NCBI GenBank assembly: GCA_947500005.1 | Contig: CANMQJ010000015.1 | Location: forward strand, 1-64,000 | Reading direction: 5' to 3' | DNA from: an uncultured Paracoccaceae bacterium | GTDB taxonomy: Bacteria; Pseudomonadota; Alphaproteobacteria; Rhodobacterales; Rhodobacteraceae | Length of the DNA: 64,000 nt | In this document: positions 26,541 to 35,878 of the stretch, piece after piece | How the letters are laid out: each line of letters opens with the position of its first letter | Position numbering within the stretch: position 1 is the first letter of the stretch | Notes under the pieces: model-generated | What the model was told of the DNA's origin: nothing | What the model saw: only the letters and a program-made list of their open reading frames with translations | Databases searched by the model: none | Program-made: the position numbers and the translations under genes

Positions 26541-27484
26541 GCGTTCTGGCCCTTGCGGCCCGTCATGGGCGCTGGTGCCTGGTGGCGGGGCTGCTTGCCG
26601 GATTGAGCCTGCCCGGTCTGGCGCTTGCCCTGCGGCCTTGGCTGCCGCATCTGGTGGCTGGCCTTCTTTTCGTCGCTGCGCTGCGCATCGGGCCCGGCGC
26701 CACGCTGGGCGGGCTGCGGGCGTTGGGGCACACGCTGCGCACGGTGGCTATCTACCAGCTGGCGGCACCCCTGGTCGCGCTGGCGCTGGTGACAGCTCTC
26801 GGATTGGGTCAGACCGCGCCGGCTCTGGCCCTTGTGCTGGTGCTGGCCACCCCTGCGGTCGTCGGCAGCCCCAATTTCACCATCCTGATGGGGCGCGACC
26901 CGGCAGTCACCATGCGCATCCTGCTGATCGGCACAGCGCTCTTCCCCCTCACCGCCCTGCCGGTGCTGGCGCTGGCCCCCTTTGTGGCCACCTCGGCCGA
27001 GGCGGTGATCGGAGCCGTCCGGCTGATCGCGGTGATCTTCGGCACCGTTGGTCTTGCCTTTGCCCTGCGCGCGGTGTTCCTGCGAAATCTTGGCGACGAG
27101 GGGCGTGTTGCGCTGGACGGTTTTTCCGCGATCCTTCTGGCCGTGGTCGTGGTCGGGCTGATGAGCGCGGCCGGCCCTGCCATGTTTCAGACGCCTGTGC
27201 AGTTCATCCTCTGGCTCGCCTTCGCTTTCACCGTCAATTTCGGCGGGCAGATCCTGGCGCATCGGCTGATGCCGGTGGCGGATGAGGCCCGCGACCGCAC
27301 CGGGACCAGCATCGTCGCGGGCAACCGCAATATCGCGCTGTTCCTCGTCGCGCTGCCGCCCGAGTTGATGGACAGGGTCCTGTTGTTCATCGGCTGCTAC
27401 CAGATCCCGATGTACCTGACGCCGATCCTGCTGGGAAAAGCGCTGGCCCCCCGCATTCCTGCGGGGAAGCTCTGGGAGAGCTGA
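26537..27484 (+). CDS. BASS-like (bile acid:sodium symporter-type) membrane protein
   Basis: 315 residues with about ten hydrophobic segments and little else. The pattern fits the BASS/arsenite-carrier fold: PAVVGSPNFTILMGRDPAVT in a discontinuous helix and TSIVAGNRNIALFLVALP, close to the GNRN-type motif of sodium symporters in the family. The start GTG overlaps the dctM stop. It may export a product or provide a second uptake route for the same substrate family; neither can be decided from sequence. Charged residues cluster near helix ends, as expected. Confidence 0.6.
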   Translation: MSVLALAARHGRWCLVAGLLAGLSLPGLALALRPWLPHLVAGLLFVAALRIGPGATLGGLRALGHTLRTVAIYQLAAPLVALALVTALGLGQTAPALALVLVLATPAVVGSPNFTILMGRDPAVTMRILLIGTALFPLTALPVLALAPFVATSAEAVIGAVRLIAVIFGTVGLAFALRAVFLRNLGDEGRVALDGFSAILLAVVVVGLMSAAGPAMFQTPVQFILWLAFAFTVNFGGQILAHRLMPVADEARDRTGTSIVAGNRNIALFLVALPPELMDRVLLFIGCYQIPMYLTPILLGKALAPRIPAGKLWES

Positions 27485-27516
27485 CCGGCAACGATCGGCC
27501 CGTGATCAAAAGGCGA

Positions 27517-28944
27517 TCAATGCGCGATCATGACATGGCGAACGGCTGTATAATCCTCCAGCGCGAACATCGACATGTCCTTGCCGTAGCCGGATTGCTT
27601 GAGGCCGCCATGCGGCATTTCCGTGGTCAGCATGAAATGCGTGTTGATCCAGGTACAGCCATATTGCAGCCCGGCCGAGATCTCCATCGCCCGGCCGATA
27701 TCTTGCGTCCAGACCGAGGAGGCAAGGCCGTACTGGCTGTCATTGGCCCAGTCCACAACCGGATCGTCCGCAGTGAAACGGGTAATCGACACGACGGGGC
27801 CAAATACCTCGCGTTGCACGATCTCGTCGCTCTGGAGTGCGCCGGCCACCACGGTCGGACGATAGTAGAAGCCGCCGCCATCATGGGGCGTTCCGCCGGT
27901 GGTGATCTCGATATGCTTCTGCTCGGCCGCGCGCTGGACGAAGCTGTCCACGCGGTCCCGTTGACGGGGCGAGATCAGCGGCGGGATCTCGTTCACGGTG
28001 TCATCTGCGTTGGCATAGACGATGCTGGCAGCGGCATCCGTCAGTTCGGCCACGAGACGGTCATAGATGCCCGATCCGGCATAGACCCGGCAGGCGGCAG
28101 TGCAATCCTGCCCGGCATTGTAGAAGCTGAACGCTTTCAGGCCCTGGACCACGCGGCCCAGATCCGCATCGTCCAGCACGATCACCGGCGCCTTTCCACC
28201 CAGTTCCAGATGGGTGCGCTTGACGCTTTTCGAGGCCGCCATCAACACCTTCTTGCCCGTCGCCACATCGCCGGTGATCGAGATCATGTCGACCTGCGGA
28301 TGGTTGATCAGCGTATTGCCGACCGAGGCCCCCTGCCCCACGATGATGTTCACCACCCCCTCGGGCAGGATGTCGGCCAGGATGCGGGCAAAGGCCAGAG
28401 CGGTGAGAGGTGTCTGTTCCGACGGCTTCATGACCACCGTGTTGCCCCCTGCCAGCGCCGGTGCGAGTTTCCACGCCATCATCATGATGGGGTAGTTCCA
28501 CGGCGCGATCGAGGCCACGACGCCGATCGGGTCTCGCCGGATCATGCTGGTATGCCCGGCAAGATAGTTCCCGGCGACAGGACCGTGCATGTTACGCACA
28601 GCGCCTGCGAAAAAGCGGAAGCAATCGGCGACGGCGGGGATCTCCTCGTTGCGGACTTCGTTGATGGGCTTGCCGCAATTCAGCGCCTCGAGTGCGGCGA
28701 GATCCTCCAGCCTGGCCTCGACGGCATCGGCGATGGCCAAGAGCTTGGCCGCGCGTTCGCCGGGCGTGGTGCGCGACCAGGCGGGAAAGGCCGCCCGTGC
28801 GGCCATCACGGCGCGGTCGATCTGGCCCGGATCGGCCTCGGGCATCTTGACGATCACTTCGCCCGTGCGCGGGTTCAGGACGCTTTCCTCCGTGTCCGTC
28901 CCGGCCTCGAAACTGCCACCGATAAGCATCTTGGTTTCCATCAT
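27517..28944 (-). CDS. patD: Gamma-aminobutyraldehyde dehydrogenase (PatD/YdcW-like)
   Basis: 475-residue NAD-dependent aldehyde dehydrogenase. Catalytic features: [14 protein letters not shown], the general-base glutamate in [10 protein letters not shown] and the nucleophile in [13 protein letters not shown]. The segments around [22 protein letters not shown] and the C-terminal [20 protein letters not shown] closely match what I remember of E. coli PatD, which oxidises 4-aminobutyraldehyde from putrescine to GABA. It is the last gene of a leftward unit binding protein, ATPase, permease, permease, dehydrogenase, the same order as ydcSTUV-patD. Another omega-amino or guanidino aldehyde is possible, including 4-guanidinobutyraldehyde from the AruH/AruI route at 41-44 kb (inference). 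Confidence 0.85.
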   Translation of the reverse strand: MMETKMLIGGSFEAGTDTEESVLNPRTGEVIVKMPEADPGQIDRAVMAARAAFPAWSRTTPGERAAKLLAIADAVEARLEDLAALEALNCGKPINEVRNEEIPAVADCFRFFAGAVRNMHGPVAGNYLAGHTSMIRRDPIGVVASIAPWNYPIMMMAWKLAPALAGGNTVVMKPSEQTPLTALAFARILADILPEGVVNIIVGQGASVGNTLINHPQVDMISITGDVATGKKVLMAASKSVKRTHLELGGKAPVIVLDDADLGRVVQGLKAFSFYNAGQDCTAACRVYAGSGIYDRLVAELTDAAASIVYANADDTVNEIPPLISPRQRDRVDSFVQRAAEQKHIEITTGGTPHDGGGFYYRPTVVAGALQSDEIVQREVFGPVVSITRFTADDPVVDWANDSQYGLASSVWTQDIGRAMEISAGLQYGCTWINTHFMLTTEMPHGGLKQSGYGKDMSMFALEDYTAVRHVMIAH

Positions 28945-28962
28945 GGGTCTCCCTTGATCAAT

Positions 28963-29065
28963 GCGCTACCGCTTCGCTGCTTGAGCGCGTGTTGTTCCTT
29001 GCGCTACCGCTTGGCTGCTTGAGCGCGGGGTGTTCGATGCGCTTCCGCCTGACGGCATTGGCGCG
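28963..29065. repeat. Three imperfect tandem copies of a 27-bp element, 38-bp period
   Basis: Copies at 28963-28989, 29001-29027 and 29039-29065 start GCGCT(A/T)CCGC and end GCGCG. The first two differ at a single position; the third has diverged. Each copy has GCGCT at one end and AGCGC or a variant at the other, so it can fold into a small hairpin. The array fills the gap between the permease and dehydrogenase genes. Confidence 0.8.
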
Positions 29066-29067
29066 GG

Positions 29068-29874
29068 TCACTTGCCCTGCCCCGCAACTGTCTCGGTGCC
29101 GCGGGTCAGGTAATAGGCGCCGAGAATCGGCAGGAAGGTCACGATCACCACGACCATCGCCACCACGTTGGTGACCGGGCGCTGGCGGGGGCGGACGAGC
29201 TCTTCGAGCATCCAGATCGGCAAGGTCTGCTGTTGCCCCGCGGTGAAGGTGGTCACGATCACCTCGTCGAAGCTGAGCGCAAAGGCCAGCATCCCGCCGG
29301 CCAGCAGCGCGGTGGAGATGTTGGGCAGGATGACAAAGCGAAAGGTCTGGAAGGCATTAGCGCCCAAGTCCATCGACGCCTCGACAAGGCTGCCCGAGGT
29401 GCGGCGGAACCGGGCCACCGCGTTGTTGTAGACCACGACCACGCAAAAGGTCGCGTGACCCAGCACGATGGTCCAGAAGCTGAAAGGGATGTCGCCCAGG
29501 TTGAAAGCCGAGCGCAGCGAGATGCCGGTGATGATGCCCGGAAGCGCGATGGGCAGGATCACCAGCAGCGAGATCGCCTCGCGCCCGAAGAACCGCGTGC
29601 GCGCCACCGCCGCGGCGCAGAGCGTGCCGAGGATCAACGCGATCACCGTCGAGATCGCGGCCACCCGCAGCGACAGCGACAGCGCCTCCCACACGTCCGG
29701 GCGTTCCCATGTCACACCGAACCACTTGAGCGTCAGTCCCGGCGGTGGCCATTGGTAACTCTTGTCCTCGGTCGTGAAGGCATAGACGAAGATCAGCAGG
29801 ATCGGCAGGTGCATGAACAAGAGCCCGGCCGCCGCCGCGATCTTTAGGCCGAGAGGTGCGCGATCAGAGTGCAT
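29068..29874 (-). CDS. ABC transporter permease (PotC/YdcV-like)
   Basis: 268-residue inner-membrane permease with six helices; the binding-protein-dependent permease loop is at [20 protein letters not shown] (EAA motif). It is one half of the pore of a polyamine-type importer, with the gene at 29864. The ATG at 29874 overlaps the end of that upstream permease gene by 11 bases; an earlier ATG at 29901 has a weaker ribosome site. The C-terminus ends just after a predicted last helix. Confidence 0.9.
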   Translation of the reverse strand: MHSDRAPLGLKIAAAAGLLFMHLPILLIFVYAFTTEDKSYQWPPPGLTLKWFGVTWERPDVWEALSLSLRVAAISTVIALILGTLCAAAVARTRFFGREAISLLVILPIALPGIITGISLRSAFNLGDIPFSFWTIVLGHATFCVVVVYNNAVARFRRTSGSLVEASMDLGANAFQTFRFVILPNISTALLAGGMLAFALSFDEVIVTTFTAGQQQTLPIWMLEELVRPRQRPVTNVVAMVVVIVTFLPILGAYYLTRGTETVAGQGK

Positions 29875-30817
29875 CGAAGGCCCCCATGCGTTTCGCGACA
29901 TAGAGGTAGACGCCCATGATCACGATGGGAACGACGGCAAAGGCCGCGGCCAGCGGGATGTTCCCGGCGGTTCCCTGGAACTGATAGACCGCCTGCCCGA
30001 TCATCCGGGCCGATGTGCCGACGATCTGCGGGATGATGTAATCGCCCAGCGTCAGCGAGAAGGTAAAGATCGACCCCGCCACGAGACCCGGCAGCGCGAG
30101 CGGCAGCAGAACGTGGCGAAAGGTCTGGCCAGGCCGCGCGCCCAGGTCGCCCGACGCCTCGAGCATCGAGGGCGGCACGCGCTCAAGCGCGGCCTGCGTC
30201 GGCAGGATCATGAAGGGCAGCCAGACATACAGGAACACGAGGAATGTTCCCGTCCAGCTGACCGAGAGCGAATTGCCCCCCACCACCGGCAGCGAAAGAT
30301 AGGCCTCCAGCGCCCATGTCAGGTGCAGGGTCTCGAAGATCCAGCTGAGGATGCCCTCCTTGGCGAGAATGAGTTTCCAGGAATAGACCTTGACCAGGTA
30401 GCTGGACCACAGGGGCAGCATGACGCCGAGATAGAAGAGCGCCTTCCACCGGCCCTTGGCGTAGCGGGCGGCGTAATAGGCGACGGGAAAGCCGATGATC
30501 GCGGCGGCGATGGTGACGCTGGCGGCCATCAGGACGGTGCGCAGGATGATGTCGAGGTTCGAGGCGCGGAACAGTTCGGCATAGGTGCGGAGGGTGAATT
30601 CGTAGTTGATGAGCCCCGAGAACGGGTCGATCGAGAAGAAGCTTTGCGCCAGCAGCGCGAAGAGCGAACCGAGATAGATGATCCCGAGCCAGAGCGCGGG
30701 CGGCAAAATCAGCAGAAGGATCAACAGGCCCTGACGCCGCCAGAGCAGATCCGACAGCCGGTCGGCCGCGCCGCGCGGGGCGGTCTCGGGGGCGGCTTGG
30801 GCCGTCAGGTCAGCCAT
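29864..30817 (-). CDS. ABC transporter permease (PotB/YdcU-like)
   Basis: 317-residue permease, with a hydrophilic N-terminal ~30 residues before the first helix ([20 protein letters not shown]). The EAA loop is [20 protein letters not shown]. It overlaps the ATPase gene by eight bases upstream (30810-30817) and the second permease gene downstream, as in a single translational unit. It forms the other half of the channel. Confidence 0.9.
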   Translation of the reverse strand: MADLTAQAAPETAPRGAADRLSDLLWRRQGLLILLLILPPALWLGIIYLGSLFALLAQSFFSIDPFSGLINYEFTLRTYAELFRASNLDIILRTVLMAASVTIAAAIIGFPVAYYAARYAKGRWKALFYLGVMLPLWSSYLVKVYSWKLILAKEGILSWIFETLHLTWALEAYLSLPVVGGNSLSVSWTGTFLVFLYVWLPFMILPTQAALERVPPSMLEASGDLGARPGQTFRHVLLPLALPGLVAGSIFTFSLTLGDYIIPQIVGTSARMIGQAVYQFQGTAGNIPLAAAFAVVPIVIMGVYLYVAKRMGAFDAL

Positions 30818-31799
30818 CGCGAGCCTCCATCAGGTGCAGCGCATCCTCATCCCAACCGATCTGTATCGTGGAGCCCTTGTCCGGTACCGGCTGGCCCTTG
30901 GGCACCAGCGCGGTGAGCGATTGCCCGTCCATGGTCAGCGTCATGCGGGTGACCGAGCCGAGAAAGGCCAGTTCGACAACCTGCGCATCACGTCCCCCGG
31001 GCTGCTGTCGCACCGCCTCGGGGCGCAGGCTGGCATGGGCGTGCCGGCCAGTGAGCCGTGCCACGATCTCGGGCGACAACACGTTGGAGGAGCCCACGAA
31101 ATCGGCAACAAAGGGGGTTTGCGGCCGGTCATAGATATCTTGCGGGCGGCCGACCTGCTGAATCCGTCCCTCGTTGAACACCGCCACCCGGTCGGCCATC
31201 GACAAGGCCTCGCCCTGGTCATGGGTCACGAAGACGAAGGTGATACCCAACTGGCGTTGCAGGCTCTTCAACTCCACCTGCATCTGTTCGCGCAGCTTGA
31301 GGTCAAGCGCACCGAGCGGTTCGTCGAGCAGGAGCACCTTTGGCTTGTTGACCAGCGCCCGTGCCAGCGCCACACGCTGTCGCTGGCCGCCGGACAGTTC
31401 CGAGGGCTTCCGGTCGGCGTAGCCTGGCAGCGCCACCATCGCCAATGCTTCCTCGGCGGCGCGGTGGCGTTCCGCCTTCCCCACGCCCGCGATCATCAGC
31501 CCATAAGCCACGTTGTCGCGTACGTTGAGATGCGGGAACAGCGCATAATCCTGAAAGACCGTGTTCACCGGGCGGCGATAGGGCGGCACCTTGCTGGAGG
31601 GTCGACCGAAAATTTCGATCTCGCCAGCCGTCGGGCGTTCGAAACCAGCGATAAGCCGCAGGCAAGTCGTCTTGCCCGAGCCCGAAGGGCCCAGCATGGC
31701 AAAGAACTCCCCCTCGGCCACGTCAAGGTCAACACTGTCCACGGCCCGCACCTGTCCGTAATGGCGCGAGACCTTTCGAAAGGCGATTGCAGTTGTCAT
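30810..31799 (-). CDS. ABC transporter ATP-binding protein (PotA/YdcT-like)
   Basis: 329 residues. Walker A GPSGSGKTT, Q-loop FQDYALFPH, signature LSGGQRQRVALARAL, Walker B VLLLDEPLGALD and the switch histidine in FVTHDQGEA are all intact. Residues after ~235 form the TOBE regulatory domain found in the PotA/MalK subgroup. The ATG at 31799 (MTTAIAFRKVSRHYG) follows GGAAAG; the 12-residue longer reading is unlikely. It energises the importer formed with the two following permeases. Confidence 0.92.
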   Translation of the reverse strand: MTTAIAFRKVSRHYGQVRAVDSVDLDVAEGEFFAMLGPSGSGKTTCLRLIAGFERPTAGEIEIFGRPSSKVPPYRRPVNTVFQDYALFPHLNVRDNVAYGLMIAGVGKAERHRAAEEALAMVALPGYADRKPSELSGGQRQRVALARALVNKPKVLLLDEPLGALDLKLREQMQVELKSLQRQLGITFVFVTHDQGEALSMADRVAVFNEGRIQQVGRPQDIYDRPQTPFVADFVGSSNVLSPEIVARLTGRHAHASLRPEAVRQQPGGRDAQVVELAFLGSVTRMTLTMDGQSLTALVPKGQPVPDKGSTIQIGWDEDALHLMEARDG

Positions 31800-31815
31800 G
31801 GAACTTTCCGTGGTC

Positions 31816-31846
31816 GGCCCACCGCGGACAAGCACCGCGGCAGGCC
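31816..31846 (-). promoter_or_regulatory. Stem-loop between binding-protein and ATPase genes
   Basis: GGCC-CA-CCGCGG (31816-31827) can pair with CCGCGG-CA-GGCC (31835-31846) across a 7-base loop, with a two-base internal mismatch. No U-tract follows. It probably lowers expression of the downstream membrane genes relative to the binding protein. Confidence 0.5.
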
Positions 31847-31859
31847 CGTTTCGCCTGGC

Positions 31860-33023
31860 TCAGCGGCCGCCGATCACACCGATATAGTCGGACACCCAGC
31901 GATAATAGGGAACGCATTCGCCCTGGCTTTCGCATTGTGAAACCGGTGTCTGCCAGAAGCGGATCCTGTCGAAATCGTCGAACCCGTTCTTGGTACAGCC
32001 CTCTGCGGTCTGCATGCCGCGCCCGTCGGTACAGGCTGCCGGCACGGCGGGGTTTGCGCCGAACCAGACCGACAGGTCGGACATGAGGTTCGAACTCAGC
32101 GTGTGTTCCATCCACATGTAGGCGCAGTTGGGATTTTCCGCCTCGGAATGCATCATCGTGGTATCCGCCCAGCCGGTCGCGCCCTCCTGGGGGATCACGC
32201 TGGCAACGGGGGCGCCGTCGGATTGCAGCAGATTGACCTGGAACGGCCAGGAGCCCGAGGCGGCCATGCCCTCGTTCTTGAAGTCGTCGATCTGGATGAA
32301 GGCGTCATGCCAGTAGCGGCTGACCAGCTGACGTTGCTGCCGCAGAAGATCGAGGGCTGCATTGTACTGGTCCTGGTTCAGCTCATAGGGAGAAACGATG
32401 CCCAGGTCCGGCTGATGCGTCATCAGGTAGAGCGCTGCATCCGCGATGTGTATCGGTCCGTCATAGGCTTGCACCCGACCCTGGTTCGGTTGCCCGTCGG
32501 GCAGGTCCATCGGCTCGAACACGACGTTCCAAGAGGTCGGCGCGCTGTCGCCGAAAACCTCGGTATTGTACATCAGCACGTTGGGTCCCCACATGTACGG
32601 GACACCGTAATGGGTGCCGTCGATATAGTACCAGGGCGCCTCTTTCAGGCGGTCGTCGATCGTGTCCCAGCTGGGGATCAGGTCGATGTTCACCGGCTGC
32701 ACGCGTTTGCCCGCAATCATCCGCAAGGAGGCATCGCCGCTCGCGGTGACGAGGTCGAACCCGCCCTCGTTCATCAGCGCCACCATCTCGTCCGAGGTGT
32801 TCGCGGTCTTCACGTTGACCTTGCAGCCGGTCGCCTCCTCGAACCCGGTGACCCAGTCGAACTCGGCCATCGTTTCGCCGCGCTCGATATAACCGGGCCA
32901 GGCAACGATGTTCAGCGCGCCCTCGCCCTCGCCGATCTCGGTCATCATCTGCGCCGACACGGGCGCCGCGACGATGCCGAACGAAAGGCTCAACGCCGTA
33001 CAGGATTTCAAAAAGGATTTCAT
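31860..33023 (-). CDS. ABC transporter periplasmic binding protein (PotD/YdcS-like)
   Basis: 387 residues with a signal peptide (MKSFLKSCTALSLSFGIVAA to VSAQ). The mature part is a polyamine-type class binding protein: IVAWPGYIERG at the first strand, ASGDASLRMIAG in a loop that often meets the ligand, and GATGWADTTMMHS before the C-terminal lobe. The last ~75 residues hold six cysteines (in NPNCAY, PAACTDG, AEGCTKNG and QCESQGECVP), unusual for PotD but seen in YdcS-like members; disulfides are likely in the periplasm. It is the first structural gene of the importer operon and lies 117 bp downstream of the LysR gene. Confidence 0.87.
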   Translation of the reverse strand: MKSFLKSCTALSLSFGIVAAPVSAQMMTEIGEGEGALNIVAWPGYIERGETMAEFDWVTGFEEATGCKVNVKTANTSDEMVALMNEGGFDLVTASGDASLRMIAGKRVQPVNIDLIPSWDTIDDRLKEAPWYYIDGTHYGVPYMWGPNVLMYNTEVFGDSAPTSWNVVFEPMDLPDGQPNQGRVQAYDGPIHIADAALYLMTHQPDLGIVSPYELNQDQYNAALDLLRQQRQLVSRYWHDAFIQIDDFKNEGMAASGSWPFQVNLLQSDGAPVASVIPQEGATGWADTTMMHSEAENPNCAYMWMEHTLSSNLMSDLSVWFGANPAVPAACTDGRGMQTAEGCTKNGFDDFDRIRFWQTPVSQCESQGECVPYYRWVSDYIGVIGGR

Positions 33024-33139
33024 GAGCACATTCCCCGTTGGTTACTGTTGGACCATTTTGGGAAAAGCATGGGAAGGTTTCGCTCATATCGCAAATTCAA
33101 TTATCAGAATGTACGGTATCTGTTTTTCCGATATCTGGA

Positions 33140-34048
33140 TCACCGCAGCTTGACGTCGTGCTGCGCCTGCGCGACCGCCACGAATTCACGCGCCGCGTCA
33201 GAGATGGCCGAACCGCGCCTCCAGACAAGCCCCACCTGCACCACCGGCAGTGCACCCGAGACATCGCGGCTCTGGATCCTGTCGCCTTCGAGCGACCAGG
33301 GGCGATAGACCAGATCAGGCAAGAGCGCGACGCCTGCCCCCGTCGCAACGAGCGAGCGGACCGCCTCGACCGAGCGGGTGCGAAAAGTGACGCGTGGCCG
33401 TTCCCCGAAGGCCGAGAGCAGCTTGATCGCCTCCTGCTCCATCTCGTCAACGTCGAGAACGATCAAAGGCTCGCCCACGACATCCGACAGGTCGATGCTC
33501 TGCTGACGGTTCAGCCTGTGGTCGCCCGGCAGCCACAGGCGGAAGGGCGAGACCTCGAGTATTTCCGATTGCAGGGCCTGCGGGTTGCGCAGATGGGTGG
33601 TGACCATCACCGCCACGTCAAGCTCCCCGCCGATGATCAGGTGTTCAAGATATTCGCCACCATCCTCGATCGCCGTCACCTCGACATCCGGGTTGAGCCG
33701 GCGATAACGCGACAGAACGTCGGACAGGACATATCCGGCGGTCAGCGAAGTGACCCCGAGATTCAGCCGCCCCTGCACCTTTTTCGAGCTGTTTGCCACC
33801 ATGCGCGTCGCCGTCGAAACCTCGGCGAGGATCGACGTGGCATGGCGCAGGAACTGGTGGCCTTCGGGCGTCGTGGTGATTCCCCGCGGATGACGAACGA
33901 ACAACGCAACGCCAAGATCCGCCTCCAGATCCTTGATCGCCTCGGTCACCGCGCTTTGGGAGATCGACAGCGCGTGTGCGGCCTTGCTGACGGAGCCCTG
34001 CTGCGCTGCGGCCACGAAATAGCGAAGTTGCTTGAGGGTCAGGGACAT
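33140..34048 (-). CDS. LysR-family regulator of the polyamine-type importer
   Basis: 302 residues from the ATG at 34048 (MSLTLKQLRYFVAAAQQGSV); the HTH continues as SISQSAVTEAIKDLEADLGV. The effector domain is standard. It is transcribed in the same direction as the binding-protein gene, 117 bp upstream of it, so it may be co-transcribed or act on the intervening promoter. The E. coli ydc operon is controlled by a MocR-type protein instead, so the regulator has been exchanged. Confidence 0.88.
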   Translation of the reverse strand: MSLTLKQLRYFVAAAQQGSVSKAAHALSISQSAVTEAIKDLEADLGVALFVRHPRGITTTPEGHQFLRHATSILAEVSTATRMVANSSKKVQGRLNLGVTSLTAGYVLSDVLSRYRRLNPDVEVTAIEDGGEYLEHLIIGGELDVAVMVTTHLRNPQALQSEILEVSPFRLWLPGDHRLNRQQSIDLSDVVGEPLIVLDVDEMEQEAIKLLSAFGERPRVTFRTRSVEAVRSLVATGAGVALLPDLVYRPWSLEGDRIQSRDVSGALPVVQVGLVWRRGSAISDAAREFVAVAQAQHDVKLR

Positions 34049-34260
34049 CGGCAGGCCGCCTTGTTTCGGAAATCCACGTTCATTTGAGGGCGTATCGTCC
34101 ACGTAACAGCAAGCCACCCTGCCTGTCTTGCGTCCAGAGAGCGTGAAGATACCGTCGGCCCGGCCCCCGCGCCCTTCGCAAAGCGGCCGAAGTCGTGGTA
34201 TGCCCCTTGAAGATGGTCCCGCGACGGTCTCGCGGACACCCGATCGGGGATCGGATCTGG

Positions 34261-35148
34261 ATGGACAAGCTCTCCGTCATGCATGCCTTCCGCCGCATTG
34301 TCGAGCGCGGCAGCTTCGCACGGGCGGCGGAGGATCTGGGCGTGTCGCCCGCGCTGCTGAGCCGCGAGATCAAGCTGCTCGAGCAAAGCCTTGGCGCCAC
34401 GCTTCTCACCCGCACGACGCGCTCGATGTCCCTGACCGACGCCGGACGGCTCTACTATGACGAGGCACGTGGCATCCTAGGCGCAGTGGCCGGTGTCGAG
34501 ACACGCATCCGCGAGGGCGCCGGGGCGGTGCGGGGCCATCTGAAGGTAAACGCCTCCAGTTCCTTCGGGCAGACGGTCATCGCGCCAATCCTGCCGGGGT
34601 TTCTCGAGGCCTATCCCGATCTTCGCCTCACGCTCGCTTTGGACGACCGGGTAGTGGACATGGTCGAGGGCGGGTTCGACGTGTCGATCCGCATCCGGCC
34701 CGCCATGCCGGACTCGGCGCTGGTCGCCCGCAAGATCGGCAGGATGCGGCAGCGCATCTTCGCCGCGCCCGCCTATCTCGAAAAGGCCGGCATTCCGCAG
34801 GCGCCCAAGGACATCGCGCGGCACAGGGTCATCGGTTTCCTGCTCGCGGATCACCTCATATCCTGGGAACTGCACGGCCCTTCCGGCGCGAGTATGATCG
34901 ACCTCGACCCGCAGATCCGCATAGGCAACAGCCTTGTGCTGCGCGATCTTCTGATCGCGGGCCAAGGCATCGGCACCTTGCCGGATTTCGTCTCGAACGC
35001 GCCCGAGGCGCGGGGCGAACTTGTTCGCGTTCTGCAAGACTGGGAACTTCCAGCGCCTGAAATCTATGCGGTGACGGCCTCGCGGCTGGGCATGGACGCC
35101 AAGGTCACGGCGTTTCTCGACCACTTGGGCGCGGTGCTGCGATCCTGA
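34261..35148 (+). CDS. LysR-family transcriptional regulator (CrgA-type layout)
   Basis: 295 residues. The HTH is FRRIVERGSFARAAEDLGVS and PALLSREIKLLEQSLGATLL. The effector domain contains the VVDMVEGGFDVSIRIRP segment common in LysR proteins of the CrgA/DsdC-like subgroup, which often control quinone or electrophile responses. It is divergent from the LysR gene at 34048 and is followed by a WrbA-like flavodoxin on the same strand, 106 bp downstream. The 213-bp divergent gap holds the promoters of both regulators. Confidence 0.88.
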   Translation: MDKLSVMHAFRRIVERGSFARAAEDLGVSPALLSREIKLLEQSLGATLLTRTTRSMSLTDAGRLYYDEARGILGAVAGVETRIREGAGAVRGHLKVNASSSFGQTVIAPILPGFLEAYPDLRLTLALDDRVVDMVEGGFDVSIRIRPAMPDSALVARKIGRMRQRIFAAPAYLEKAGIPQAPKDIARHRVIGFLLADHLISWELHGPSGASMIDLDPQIRIGNSLVLRDLLIAGQGIGTLPDFVSNAPEARGELVRVLQDWELPAPEIYAVTASRLGMDAKVTAFLDHLGAVLRS

Positions 35149-35254
35149 CATTCTTCAACTGTCGTAAAAACTGAAGTGAGCGCCAGCCGGTTATTCCGAC
35201 GCTTCGCATTCCCCATCCTTTCGGACATTGAGACCCCAACCCCGAGAGGATCCC

Positions 35255-35878
35255 ATGACCCGCGTTCTCATTCTCTACTATTCCAGCTATGGCCATGTCC
35301 GCGCCCTTGCACAGGCCGAGGCCGAAGGCGCGCGCAGCGTCCCCGGCACTCAGGTCGACCTGCGGCGTGTGCCCGAAACCGTTCCCGAACAGATCCGGCA
35401 AAAGGCCGGATTCGCGGTCGACGATACACCCCTCGCCAGCCCGGCCGACCTGGAAGCCTACGACGCCATCATCTTTGGCACGCCGACGCTGTTCGGGATG
35501 ATGGCAGGGCAGATGAAATCCTTCCTCGACCAGGCGGGCTCGCTCTGGGCGCGGAACGCGCTGGTGGGCAAGGTCGCGGCGGTGTTCGCCTCCACCGGCT
35601 CGCAGCATGGCGGGCACGAGGCGACGCTGCTGTCGACCCAGATCCCGCTTCAGCATTTCGGGATGCTCATCGCCGGGATGCCCTACAGCTTTGCCGATCA
35701 GACGACGGCCGAGGATATCGTCGGCGGCGCACCCTATGGCGCAGGCACCATCGCAGGTGCCGACGGTTCGCGCGCGCCTACAGCGACGGACCTCGCCGGT
35801 GCCCGGTTCCAGGGCGCGCATGTGGCGCGGATCGCTGCGCGGCTGACCGGTCGTACCTTGTCCGAGGAGGCCGCATGA
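35255..35878 (+). CDS. WrbA-like NAD(P)H:quinone oxidoreductase, second copy
   Basis: 207 residues. VLILYYSSYGHVRALAQAEA is the flavodoxin phosphate loop, then FGTPTLFGMMAGQMKSFLDQ and ASTGSQHGGHEATLLSTQIP, the FMN- and quinone-site segments conserved in WrbA. A GAGAGGA box precedes the ATG at 35255. The stop overlaps the start of the FrnE/DsbA-like gene (ATGA). The pairing with a LysR regulator and a thioredoxin-fold protein suggests a response to quinones or other electrophiles (inference). Confidence 0.9.
   Translation: MTRVLILYYSSYGHVRALAQAEAEGARSVPGTQVDLRRVPETVPEQIRQKAGFAVDDTPLASPADLEAYDAIIFGTPTLFGMMAGQMKSFLDQAGSLWARNALVGKVAAVFASTGSQHGGHEATLLSTQIPLQHFGMLIAGMPYSFADQTTAEDIVGGAPYGAGTIAGADGSRAPTATDLAGARFQGAHVARIAARLTGRTLSEEAA

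Noticed and set aside
28963..29065. A CRISPR array
   Set aside because: Only three imperfect copies with 11-base intervals that are too short for spacers, and no cas gene in the window.
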